This document shows, in pieces, positions 7,242 to 14,129 of a stretch of 22,023 bases of DNA (position 1 is the stretch's first letter; each line of letters begins with the position of its first letter). A program made the translations under genes and the position numbers. Below the pieces are notes generated by a model. That model saw only the letters and a list, made by a program, of their open reading frames with translations, made no database searches and was not told where the DNA came from. The stretch is from Methanobacterium sp. PtaU1.Bin097 (GTDB lineage: Archaea; Methanobacteriota; Methanobacteria; Methanobacteriales; Methanobacteriaceae): positions 1-22,023 of the forward strand of contig MVQY01000071.1 in NCBI GenBank assembly GCA_002067325.1, written 5' to 3'.

Positions 7242-7982
7242 ATGTCCTTCCAACTTAAAAACGTCAGTAAAACTTTCAAGAACCAGGATAAAGAGTTAAA
7301 AGTGGTTAAAGATATCAATTTAACTGTAGATGATGGGGAATTTCTTTGTTTACTTGGTCCCTCTGGCAGCGGTAAAACCACCATCCTCCGGATGATGGCT
7401 GGATTGGACTTTCCAACAAATGGTGAAATAACTGAAAACGGCGGACCAGTTTCCGGTCCCAGTCCGGGCAGGGGTTTTGTCTTCCAGCAGTACTCCCTCT
7501 TTCCCTGGAGAAACGTCCTGGACAACGTGGCATTTGGACTGGAAGTTAAGGGAATGGAAACACAGGAACGGTATGAGAATGCCCGTAACTACATTAAAAT
7601 GGTTGGTTTAACCGAATTTGAGAATAGTTATCCCCATGAACTTAGTGGGGGTATGAAGCAGAGGGTGGCTATTGCCAGGGCACTGGCCAATGACCCACAA
7701 GCCCTTTTGATGGATGAACCCTTCGCAGCTCTGGATGTGCAAACCAGGCATAATCTGCAGGAGGAACTGGTTAAAATCTGGCAGGAAGAGCTTCAAACTA
7801 TCATATTCGTCACCCATAACGTTGATGAAGCAGTTTATCTGGCTGATCGGGTGGTTGTTTTAAGCAGATTACCAGGGGAGATAATCAACACTTTCCGGGT
7901 CGAAATAGAACGGGTAAGAGACCGTGCATCTACTGAGTTTGTTGATCTAAAAAAGGAGATAACTGACGTGTTAGGGTATTAA
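7242..7982 (+). CDS. NitT/TauT-type ABC transporter ATP-binding protein
   Basis: The product is 246 aa with all nucleotide-binding motifs intact: Walker A GPSGSGKT (39-46), Q-loop FQQYSLFPWR (81-90), signature LSGGMKQR (134-141), Walker B LLMDEP (155-160), D-loop ALD, and the switch His in THNVDEA (H192). The FPWR and LSGGMKQR wording is characteristic of SsuB/TauC-partner ATPases that energise sulfonate-type importers. The start ATG is preceded by GGTGA at 7231-7235. As the last gene of the importer operon, its final codons form the left arm of the terminator hairpin. Confidence 0.93.
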   Translation: MSFQLKNVSKTFKNQDKELKVVKDINLTVDDGEFLCLLGPSGSGKTTILRMMAGLDFPTNGEITENGGPVSGPSPGRGFVFQQYSLFPWRNVLDNVAFGLEVKGMETQERYENARNYIKMVGLTEFENSYPHELSGGMKQRVAIARALANDPQALLMDEPFAALDVQTRHNLQEELVKIWQEELQTIIFVTHNVDEAVYLADRVVVLSRLPGEIINTFRVEIERVRDRASTEFVDLKKEITDVLGY

Positions 7983-8006
7983 CCCGCATATTCGTCAGTT
8001 TTTTTT
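7961..8006 (+). terminator. Hairpin and T8 terminator of the ABC operon
   Basis: AACTGACG (7961-7968), inside the last codons of the ATPase gene, pairs perfectly with CGTCAGTT (7993-8000). Within it, GGGT and ACCC (7974-7985, loop ATTA) form a second stem. A run of eight T follows the outer arm. This nested hairpin plus T-run is the clearest terminator in the window. Confidence 0.8.
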
Positions 8007-8134
8007 GGATTTTTATTTAATTTTATAATTAATTTTTGGATTTACAATAATATTCAGATTTGCAATTAATTTTTTAGATTTAAACGAATTTTACAATTAA
8101 AAAAAATTTATATAAACGGTTTATCGTAAATTAA

Positions 8135-8293
8135 TTACATCTTTATAAACCGGTTGATGTTGGCTCCACATTTGGGGCAGCGCCATTTACCATCCAGTTT
8201 ATCAAAAGAAGTTCCCGGGGGAGTGTCTCTTCGAGGTTCGCCAGTTTCAGGGTCGTATATATAGCCACAGACTTTACATTTATATCTTTTCAC
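8135..8293 (-). CDS. Rubredoxin
   Basis: A 52-aa frame starts at a GTG at 8293 (too short for many gene callers) and is preceded by GAGGTGAT at good spacing. It encodes MKRYKCKVCGYIYDPETGEP at the N-terminus and WRCPKCGANINRFIKM at the C-terminus. The two knuckles CKVCGY (C6, C9) and CPKCGA (C39, C42) bind one Fe as in all rubredoxins. The aromatic core YxC, YxYDP and W is present. Rubredoxins are small cytoplasmic electron carriers; in methanogens they often feed oxygen-detoxifying enzymes such as rubrerythrin or FprA. No such partner gene is adjacent. A perfect 9-bp-arm palindrome lies about 60-85 bp upstream. Confidence 0.93.
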   Translation of the reverse strand: MKRYKCKVCGYIYDPETGEPRRDTPPGTSFDKLDGKWRCPKCGANINRFIKM

Positions 8294-8352
8294 CTATATC
8301 ACCTCTAGAATCTGAGTATTTGCTTGCTAGTGAATTCACATTCTAATTAAAA

Positions 8353-8376
8353 TTAGTTCTAATATTATAGAACTAA
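8353..8376. promoter_or_regulatory. Perfect 24-bp palindrome upstream of rubredoxin
   Basis: TTAGTTCTA (8353-8361) and TAGAACTAA (8368-8376) are perfect inverted repeats around the spacer ATATTA. The spacer region is itself TATA-like. The site lies 60-83 bp before the rubredoxin GTG, so a dimeric regulator bound here would overlap the promoter. The regulator is not identified. Confidence 0.55.
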
Positions 8377-8431
8377 ATATCTTATATCCCACTTGATTAA
8401 TAAATACTTTTGGAACATCGCAGGACAAGAA

Positions 8432-8518
8432 ATACCAAGTGATCACTAGAAACTAACCAAACTTACTAGGTGATTCTAAAAACTAACAAATTACTATTGA
8501 TTACTAGATATTACCAAA
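8432..8518. repeat. Three degenerate 28-30 bp tandem repeats
   Basis: The units 8432-8461 (30 bp), 8462-8490 (29 bp) and 8491-8518 (28 bp) share the pattern TACT/TACC, then TGAT, then CTAGAAA/CTAAAAA, ending in TAACAAA or TACCAAA. A partial fourth may follow. They lie between the rubredoxin promoter and the 3' end of the membrane-protein gene. No CRISPR-like spacers exist because the units are contiguous. Confidence 0.55.
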
Positions 8519-8531
8519 TGATTATTGGAAA

Positions 8532-8984
8532 TCAAGTCAAAGATTCCCTGATCTTTCTCAAATCTTCTCTTATTTTATTTAGGGTGTGTTTGGTTCCCAC
8601 CAGCCTTCCAATCATAACTCCCGCTGTGATAGCGAAGATAATACCAAAATAAGCAGTTCCATGGACCCAGTAACCCACAACGACAGATCTACCAATCATG
8701 AAAATGATGTAAAGGATAAATATTACAGCGCCGATCCAGTCGATGTTGCTTACCACCTGCTGGCTCTCACTATCCCAGCTTAAGTGGTACCTCCGGCTGA
8801 CAACGATGCCGACCAGTAACCCTATTAAAATACTGCCCATGGCTTGAAATATATTAAAACCAGCCACTAACACTTCATAAATGGTGATTACTATAAATAA
8901 TATGCTTAATATAATTAAAACCCTCATCCTGGTGAAAACAGGTTTGTCCAGATATTTCCGATACTGACTTTCCTTACGGGACAT
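8532..8984 (-). CDS. Small multi-pass membrane protein of unknown function
   Basis: The product is 150 aa from the ATG at 8984. An in-frame ATG at 9041 would add 19 polar residues. Neither has a ribosome binding site. A TATA-like AAAATTAATAAT about 30 bp before 8984 fits a leaderless message, so I prefer 8984. There are four hydrophobic segments, roughly residues 20-40, 43-63, 83-105 and 108-128. The N-terminus is basic (SRKESQYRKYLDKP) and the C-terminus is an amphipathic charged helix (TKHTLNKIREDLRKIRESL). No motif that I know is present. A regulatory or structural role in the membrane is possible, but the function is unknown. Confidence 0.7.
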   Translation of the reverse strand: MSRKESQYRKYLDKPVFTRMRVLIILSILFIVITIYEVLVAGFNIFQAMGSILIGLLVGIVVSRRYHLSWDSESQQVVSNIDWIGAVIFILYIIFMIGRSVVVGYWVHGTAYFGIIFAITAGVMIGRLVGTKHTLNKIREDLRKIRESLT

Positions 8985-9041
8985 AATTATAATTTGACCC
9001 CAGGAATTATTAATTTTACCCCTCTTCTTACAGGGACTCAT

Positions 9042-9591
9042 ACCATAAAAGGCAAAAAATAAGTTGGATAATTCAGTAATAGGATAAATCGGGATTAATA
9101 GGTATATATGAAAGTTATCATTCTCCTATAAATTAAAGAACATACCCTCATTATCCATACCGGTTCTAATCATCGCCCCATCACATAAAATATCTAAAAC
9201 CCCATTGTGGCATGTTTTGGGCATAACTATATATAGTAGTTGGTAATACAGATATTATCTAGGGTGCAAGGTTTAAGAATAAGGAAAAGTTTTTTATTAA
9301 AAAAGATTGTTTAACCGCCTCAATAGAAACAGAATATAATAAATAAAAAATACTACAAAAAAAAGTATTCTTAAAAAAAATTGCACCCTACTTCTTTTAG
9401 GTTCTTTTAACGCTTTAAATTGTTTATTAATAAATTATAGAGTAGTATATTAAAATTTTTCTAGATCATAGTTTATAATTTAATTTTTCTAAAGAAATAA
9501 AGAAAAAAAATGGAGTTTAATTTTTTTTAGAACCAAAAGAAAAATATGAATTATTTTTAAATAAAAAAATAAAGGTGCTAATTTAAGTCCA
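9042..9591. other. Very AT-rich intergenic region
   Basis: These 550 bp hold no credible open frame on either strand. Their notable contents are a TATA-like TATATATA at 9228-9235 and a large imperfect hairpin at 9260-9390 (listed separately). The DNA after 9390 is almost pure A/T with several T-runs that could terminate transcription from either side. Confidence 0.6.
9257..9390 (+). ncRNA. Candidate structured small RNA (or palindromic element)
   Basis: The ends pair perfectly: TAGGGTGCAA (9260-9269) with TTGCACCCTA (9381-9390). After a small internal loop, TTTAAGAATA (9272-9281) pairs perfectly with TATTCTTAAA (9366-9375). Inside are the hairpin TTTTTT-ATT-AAAAAA (9290-9304) and a weak hairpin ATTG...CAAT, whose loop presents AACCGCCT. 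A TATA-like box at 9228-9235 would place transcription start near 9257, right at the outer stem, and T-rich DNA follows the 3' end. The 12-mer AACCGCCTCAAT recurs exactly in another hairpin at 13798-13809. Expression is inferred; a miniature transposable element is the alternative. Confidence 0.4.
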
Positions 9592-9786
9592 TTACTTTCT
9601 GGCTCTGTAGATAGCTCCGATTATAATTATTATTCCTATAATAATGACCAGAAACTCCCAGAAGTACTCCCAGATGTTCCATCCAAATAATGAAGAGAGC
9701 CCGACCAGGATTAATATCACCCCACCAATTACCGGTCCAATGATACCTCCCCATGGAAATACTGATTCTTCTTTTCCATCAGCCAC
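9592..9786 (-). CDS. Small two-helix membrane protein (LiaF/DUF5668-like segment)
   Basis: The product is 64 aa from a GTG at 9786, preceded by GAGGTGAT five nt upstream. An in-frame GTG three codons earlier lies inside that ribosome binding site and is rejected. After ADGKEESVFPWG come two hydrophobic hairpin segments: GGIIGPVIGGVILILVGLSS, then a WNIWEYFWEF aromatic turn, then LVIIIGIIIIIGAIY. The Gly-rich first helix followed by an aromatic-rich turn resembles the LiaI/LiaF-like transmembrane domain of envelope-stress proteins. This is pattern recognition only. It lies 40 bp downstream of another small membrane-protein gene on the same strand, so they probably form an operon. Confidence 0.75.
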   Translation of the reverse strand: MADGKEESVFPWGGIIGPVIGGVILILVGLSSLFGWNIWEYFWEFLVIIIGIIIIIGAIYRARK

Positions 9787-9826
9787 TAATATCACCTCTT
9801 TTATTTGCAGTGTATGGTTATTTATA

Positions 9827-10078
9827 TTACTTTTTCATCGCTTCCCGGGCCAGGGCATAAATTATTACCAGGTAAGCCAGGGTTCTGATTACTATGATGG
9901 AAATTTCACCGCTCGAGGCTCCCAGGAGTGTTGCCAGGTGGGAGATGGCGAAAAGTCCAAAGCCTATGGCTACGAATATTGCCAGGGCGATTTTCTTTGC
10001 TTGGTAAACCCATATACCAAGGATCAGTATTATCACTGCAAAAATTAAGTTCAGTAAAGTTGTTGGGTCAAATGCCAC
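9827..10078 (-). CDS. Small three-helix membrane protein of unknown function
   Basis: The product is 83 aa from a GTG at 10078, with an excellent Shine-Dalgarno AGGAGGTGA four nt before it. Three hydrophobic segments are visible: LLNLIFAVIILILGIWVY, KKIALAIFVAIGFGLFAIS with HLATLLG, and EISIIVIRTLAYLVIIYAL. The C-terminus AREAMKK is basic. It resembles the small unannotated membrane proteins common in Methanobacteriales, and no function can be assigned. It is probably the first gene of a two-gene unit with the 64-aa protein, and is divergent from the universal stress protein gene across 177 bp. Confidence 0.75.
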   Translation of the reverse strand: MAFDPTTLLNLIFAVIILILGIWVYQAKKIALAIFVAIGFGLFAISHLATLLGASSGEISIIVIRTLAYLVIIYALAREAMKK

Positions 10079-10255
10079 TTAGTCACCTCCTAAAAATTTT
10101 TAATAGGAAAACTTCTACTATGGTAAAGTTTATTATTCATCCATATTAAATTGTAAAGAATATCACCCCACAGATTAGCAGATAAATTCTAAATAAAAGA
10201 AACAACATATTAATTAATTAATTATTCACGAAATTAAGCTCGCTGGAGAACCAGG

Positions 10256-10714
10256 ATGTATGAGAAGATCTTAATACCCACTGATGGCTCAGAAAATGCC
10301 AAAAGAGCAGCCAAACATGCCGTTGAATTGGCTAGCAAGGATAAAGCAAACATCATAATATTGCATATTATCGAAGAGTTCACCACACAAACTGCTGTGT
10401 TACCCATCTCCACCCTACCAGAACCCTGTGAAAGTATATGTGAGGAGTTGAACCGGCAGGGAGAAGAAATTATACAGGATATTAAAGAAGAGATCCTGGA
10501 AATCTGCCCGGGAAACTGTGAAAATATCACCATAACCTCCCTGATCACCTATGGAAAACCGTACCTGGAGATACTTAAGGTTATGCAGGATAAAGACGTG
10601 GACCTGGTGCTTATGGGGGCTTCAGGCAGACATGGCCTGGACAGAGTTATACTGGGCAGCGTCACAGAAAGGGTGGTAAGAGAATCCACCAAGCCCCTGA
10701 TGATAATACCTTAA
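10256..10714 (+). CDS. Universal stress protein (UspA family) with twin CX3C
   Basis: The product is 152 aa with one Usp domain. It begins MYEKILIPTDGSENAKRAAK, with the family Asp (D10) that contacts the nucleotide. It ends with the ATP-binding loop GASGRHGLDRVILGS (121-135), which fits G-2x-G-9x-G-(S/T). It is therefore likely an ATP-binding type, acting in the cytoplasm in stress or metabolic regulation. An unusual feature is two CX3C pairs, C58/C62 and C84/C88, flanking a charged helix in the middle of the domain. The start has GGAG at a spacing of 7 nt, and a TATA-like ATTAATTAATTAATT lies upstream. The exporter gene follows after 56 bp on the same strand and may be co-transcribed. Confidence 0.92.
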   Translation: MYEKILIPTDGSENAKRAAKHAVELASKDKANIIILHIIEEFTTQTAVLPISTLPEPCESICEELNRQGEEIIQDIKEEILEICPGNCENITITSLITYGKPYLEILKVMQDKDVDLVLMGASGRHGLDRVILGSVTERVVRESTKPLMIIP

Positions 10715-10770
10715 ATTCAGGTAAAAACGGGTTATTTTTTTGAAATCAACTATATAGGACAGGTGTATAA

Positions 10771-12507
10771 TTGGTAAGTAACGTTAACGTAGATAAAAAT
10801 GGAGCTGGAGCACGTGGCTCCAGCTATAAATGGGTAGCCCTATCAGTGGTGGTCATATCCTCCCTGATGGGGTCCATCAACATGAGCATCGTGCTCATAT
10901 CCCTTCCAGCCATATTCAACGGGATCCATATCAACCCCCTCACTTCATTCCAGTATTTATTATGGATCTTAATGGGATACGGACTGGTAACCGCCACTCT
11001 TCTTTTAAGTTTCGGCCGGCTCAGTGATATGTACGGCCGGGTTAAGATGTTCCGACTGGGTTTTCTAATATTCACCCTGGGGAGTATTTTACTCTACCTC
11101 ACGCCTTCTACCGGAGATGCCGGTGCCATTGAGATCATAGCTTTCCGGGTGATACAGGCGGTGGGTAGCGCCTTATTTATGGCCAACAGCGCCGCCATAC
11201 TCACCGACGCTTTCTCACCCAACGAACGGGGAAAGGCACTCGGCCTTAACATGGTAGCATTTACAACCGGACAATTTATAGGTCTGATACTAGGGGGTGT
11301 ACTGGCCTATTTCGATTGGAGATTTGTTTTCCTAGTCAGTGTACCCTTCGGACTTTTAGGTACCATCTGGTCTTACCTCAAATTAGAGGAAACATCTATC
11401 CCTGTTCCGGATACTAAAATAGACATATGGGGTAACCTCACCTTCGTGGTGTCCATCACCCTCCTCCTACTGGGAGTGACCTATGGACTCATGCCTTACG
11501 GTAACGATCCCATGGGATGGAGCAACCCCTGGGTAATAGCGTCCATGGTAATCGGAGTCGTGCTTCTCCTTTTATTCCTGTTTATTGAAAGCAGGGTTGA
11601 ATCTCCCATGTTCCGTTTGGATCTCTTCAAGATAAGGATGTTCAGTTATGCCAATGTGGCAAGTTTGCTTTCTGCCCTAAGCAGGGGTGGGATGATGTTC
11701 ATGCTCATCCTACTGCTTCAGGGAGTCTGGTTACCGCTTCATGGCTACAGCTATGAATCCACACCCTTCTGGGCGGGCGTCTACATGCTGCCGCTTACAG
11801 CGGGGATAGCCATTATGGGACCTATCTCCGGATCTCTGTCTGATAAATATGGCCCACGCTGGATAGCAACTATTGGAATGGTCATCAGCGCCATATCATT
11901 CCTGATTCTTGCTGTCCTCCCCTACAACTTCAGCTACTGGGAATTAGGCTTAACCATCTTCATGATGGGTATAGGTGGTGGAATGTTCGGTTCCCCCAAC
12001 ACGGCATCCATCATGAACTCCGTCCCTCCCCATGAAAGAGGAGTGGCTTCGGGGATGATGTACACCATTGTAAACACGGCCTTCACCGCCAGTATGGCCA
12101 TATTCTTTACCATCGTAATCGTGGGGATCACCCAGCAGTTCCCAGAAGCCATCACCGCTTCACTGACCAGTATCGGTGTTTCTCAACTGGCTCCTTCCAT
12201 GAGCAGCATTCCACCTACTGGGGCGTTATTTTCAGCGTTTCTGGGTTACAACCCGGTTGAAGCCATGTTATCTGCCCTACCACCGGCACTGGTGGCAACC
12301 ATACCCAGTTCCACCCTCACCACCTTAACCGGTACGACCTGGTTCCCCTCTACATTTGCCGTTGCATTCATGCCCTCACTCCAGACCTCGTTTTTCATAG
12401 GTGCTCTCTTATGTGCAATTGCAGCTGTATTATCCGCTCTTCGTGGGGAAAGATATATACATGAGGAGGAAATCTTTATAGACAGTGCTGCGGGGAAGAA
12501 AAATTAA
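10771..12507 (+). CDS. MFS exporter, DHA2 (14-helix, EmrB/QacA-like) family
   Basis: The product is 578 aa from a TTG at 10771, with AGGTG five nt upstream. The 14-helix drug:H+ antiporter layout fits. Motif A is GRLSDMYGRVKMF (82-94) in the loop after helix 2. The proline/glycine-rich motif C region reads GQFIGLILGGVLAYFDWRFV. A second-half A-like motif, GSLSDKYGPRW, is also present. The protein is longer than the usual 480-520 aa because of a loop of about 85 residues between the last two helices, as in several archaeal members. Likely substrates are hydrophobic toxicants, which sequence cannot settle. The TetR-family gene 281 bp downstream on the same strand is a natural candidate regulator. 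Confidence 0.9.
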   Translation: MVSNVNVDKNGAGARGSSYKWVALSVVVISSLMGSINMSIVLISLPAIFNGIHINPLTSFQYLLWILMGYGLVTATLLLSFGRLSDMYGRVKMFRLGFLIFTLGSILLYLTPSTGDAGAIEIIAFRVIQAVGSALFMANSAAILTDAFSPNERGKALGLNMVAFTTGQFIGLILGGVLAYFDWRFVFLVSVPFGLLGTIWSYLKLEETSIPVPDTKIDIWGNLTFVVSITLLLLGVTYGLMPYGNDPMGWSNPWVIASMVIGVVLLLLFLFIESRVESPMFRLDLFKIRMFSYANVASLLSALSRGGMMFMLILLLQGVWLPLHGYSYESTPFWAGVYMLPLTAGIAIMGPISGSLSDKYGPRWIATIGMVISAISFLILAVLPYNFSYWELGLTIFMMGIGGGMFGSPNTASIMNSVPPHERGVASGMMYTIVNTAFTASMAIFFTIVIVGITQQFPEAITASLTSIGVSQLAPSMSSIPPTGALFSAFLGYNPVEAMLSALPPALVATIPSSTLTTLTGTTWFPSTFAVAFMPSLQTSFFIGALLCAIAAVLSALRGERYIHEEEIFIDSAAGKKN

Positions 12508-12788
12508 AATCATGCGCACTTCCCTTAAATTTTTTAAATTCCCTAAATTTTATTTCTTAATTTTTTTAACTAATCTGTTTCTAATAGGGTTTCATTTCAT
12601 GAATAGGGGCTAAAAATGGATTGGAATGAAAACCTTTATATACTATGATGATACATGTTCTATTATATGACAGTGTGTCAGTTAAATAGTGTCATGTCTA
12701 TAACGAATGATGACTGTTTAAGATTGTTTCACATTGTCATGAGTATAACACGATGTCTATGGAAATAGGCATCCCTAAGTGAGAAAAA
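12508..12788. promoter_or_regulatory. TetR promoter and repeated operator-like sites
   Basis: After a T-rich stretch that may end exporter transcription (12530-12570), a strong TATA element ACCTTTATATACT lies at about 12632-12644. This puts initiation near 12663, about 125 nt before the TetR start. The leader carries TGACA-GTG-TGTCA (12668-12680). It also has a 15-bp direct repeat of the form TGTCATG-NN-TATAAC at 12690-12704 and 12735-12749. The last copy runs into ATAACACGATGT, similar to a palindrome at the second TetR gene (19186-19200). Autoregulation is inferred. Confidence 0.55.
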
Positions 12789-13412
12789 TTGACAAAAGCT
12801 AGCCGAAAGGAAAGAGAACGTGAATTACGGCGCAACGATATCATCGATGCGGCAGAAAAGTTGTTTTTCTCCAAAGGTTACGATAACGTGTCTATGAGTG
12901 AAATAGCCAAAGAAGCAGATATGGCCAGAGCAACGATATACCAGTACTTCAAAAACAAAAAAGACATCAACGCAGCCATTGCCGGACGGGGGGCCAAAAT
13001 CTTATATGAAATGTTTGAAAAAATCCCCGAGGATCTTACAGGCATTGAAAATATAAGGGCTCTAAGTAAAACTTACTACCAGTTCTACAAACAACACACA
13101 GGATACTACAACGCTTACTACCACTCAGGGGCCTTCGAATACGAGGACAGCCCCTACCTGGAAGAACTGAAAAAACTAAGAAAGAAGAACTTCCAATACG
13201 TGATAAAAGCCATCAAAAAGGGTTTCAAAGACGGAACCATCCGAAAAGACATAGATCCAGCGGCAACCACCATCATAATGATCCTCATATCCAACAACGT
13301 CCATAACATCCTACCATTAACCCGGATGTACATGGATGAATACAACATGACCCAGGACGACCTGTTCGAAGTCAACGTGGACCAGATCATACGTTCTATT
13401 GAAAACAAGTAA
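12789..13412 (+). CDS. TetR/AcrR-family transcriptional regulator
   Basis: The product is 207 aa from a TTG at 12789 with no strong Shine-Dalgarno sequence. The N-terminal helix-turn-helix domain is textbook: IIDAAEKLFFSKGYDNVSMS (18-37), then EIAKEADMARATIYQYFKNK (38-57), with recognition helix around ARATIYQYF. The C-terminal ligand-binding domain is helical and variable, and includes Tyr-rich YYQFYKQHTGYYNAYYHSG. Such proteins are usually dimeric repressors released by a small ligand. Placement after a DHA2 exporter suggests control of that exporter and of itself. A second TetR with a very similar recognition region lies at 18482-19150. Confidence 0.9.
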   Translation: MTKASRKERERELRRNDIIDAAEKLFFSKGYDNVSMSEIAKEADMARATIYQYFKNKKDINAAIAGRGAKILYEMFEKIPEDLTGIENIRALSKTYYQFYKQHTGYYNAYYHSGAFEYEDSPYLEELKKLRKKNFQYVIKAIKKGFKDGTIRKDIDPAATTIIMILISNNVHNILPLTRMYMDEYNMTQDDLFEVNVDQIIRSIENK

Positions 13413-13696
13413 CCATAACCGTAATTTAGACTGACCTTACATTAGTAGATTTAAAGACTGATCTCTAACCCTTAGCGAAAGCTATCAACGATTATCACCA
13501 TCTATTGCAACACAATCCATAAGAGAGAGAAGTAGAGAAATCTGAAAATATTCACATAACTTACTCATCCAAAGCAGGAAAACAGAAATGGATGACCCAT
13601 TTAAAAGATTTGAATGACCAATTAATTATCAAAACACTGAGAAGAGAAGTAAAGTCTTTTCAACTTCATTGGAAAAACCATTGAAGAATTTCATAT

Positions 13697-13743
13697 GTAC
13701 CTAATCACCAAATCTGGTGGAATTACATTCACGTAATAGGTAC
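13697..13743. repeat. Three-way-junction inverted-repeat block
   Basis: The outer arms GTACCT (13697-13702) and AGGTAC (13738-13743) enclose two complete hairpins: CACCA-AATC-TGGTG (13706-13719) and ATTAC-ATTCAC-GTAAT (13722-13737). The second abuts the outer arm. Folded, this makes a compact three-way junction of 47 nt. Whether it acts as RNA or DNA is unknown. Confidence 0.5.
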
Positions 13744-13755
13744 GTCTATGAGCTT

Positions 13756-13843
13756 CTCCTTTTAGGATGTACCTGGAGTTCTTATTTTTGATAATAAAAC
13801 CGCCTCAATTTCAAAAAAAAATTCAAGGTACACCTTTAAGGAG
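13756..13843. repeat. 88-bp hairpin element sharing a 12-mer with 9260-9390
   Basis: CTCCTT pairs with AAGGAG, AGG with CCT, and TGTACCT (13768-13774) with AGGTACA (13826-13832). Next, ATTTTTGA (13784-13791) pairs with TCAAAAAT-type sequence. The terminal loop carries AACCGCCTCAAT (13798-13809), exactly as in the hairpin at 9260-9390. It could be a second copy of a small-RNA family or a degenerate miniature mobile element. No TATA-like box at the right distance was seen. Confidence 0.5.
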
Positions 13844-13898
13844 TTGTTTCTAAGACAAAAATACCTGAAAGAAATAAAAAACAAGTCCACCAAAATAA

Positions 13899-13948
13899 AA
13901 CCTTAAAAACAGGAATACAACTTTAAAAACCAAAATACACTTTAAAAC
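13899..13948. repeat. A-rich 20-bp tandem repeat (2.5 copies)
   Basis: The units 13899-13918 and 13919-13938 share AAC(C/T)TTAAAAAC followed by an AATAC ending. A third partial copy (ACTTTAAAAC) runs into the TATA-like TTATATAT. This is a simple local repeat of unknown role. Confidence 0.45.
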
Positions 13949-14129
13949 TTATATATTTTTTAAACTGGATGGATTCAAAGGATGAATTCCAGTTGAAAAT
14001 AGTCCATTTGTAAGTAACCCTTTTTTAAATAGATGGATTAAATTTCCTTTTTTAGAAAATTTACACTTTTAGAAAATACGATTAATCTCTTTTATACAGA
14101 CAACTGCCTTTGCCAGAATCAATGCGGCC

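Larger units (their letters stand above)
13413..14129. other. Long repeat- and hairpin-rich intergenic region
   Basis: These 717 bp between convergent genes hold no credible coding sequence. The left part (13413-13690) is unremarkable. From 13697 to 13843 the DNA is full of inverted repeats, listed separately. At 13899-13948 there is an A-rich 20-bp tandem repeat. At 13963-13994, AACTGGA and TCCAGTT form a hairpin with an inner ATTCA/TGAAT stem, just after the TATA-like TTATATAT at 13949-13956. Long T-runs near 14020-14060 could terminate transcripts. Confidence 0.55.

Noticed and set aside
8432..8518. CRISPR-like array
   Set aside because: The units are contiguous and degenerate, with no unique spacers, and no cas gene is present.
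12705..12716. C-box-like AATGATGA, as in archaeal C/D guide RNAs
   Set aside because: No D box or second box pair at the right distance. The sequence is better explained as part of the repeated operator-like leader.
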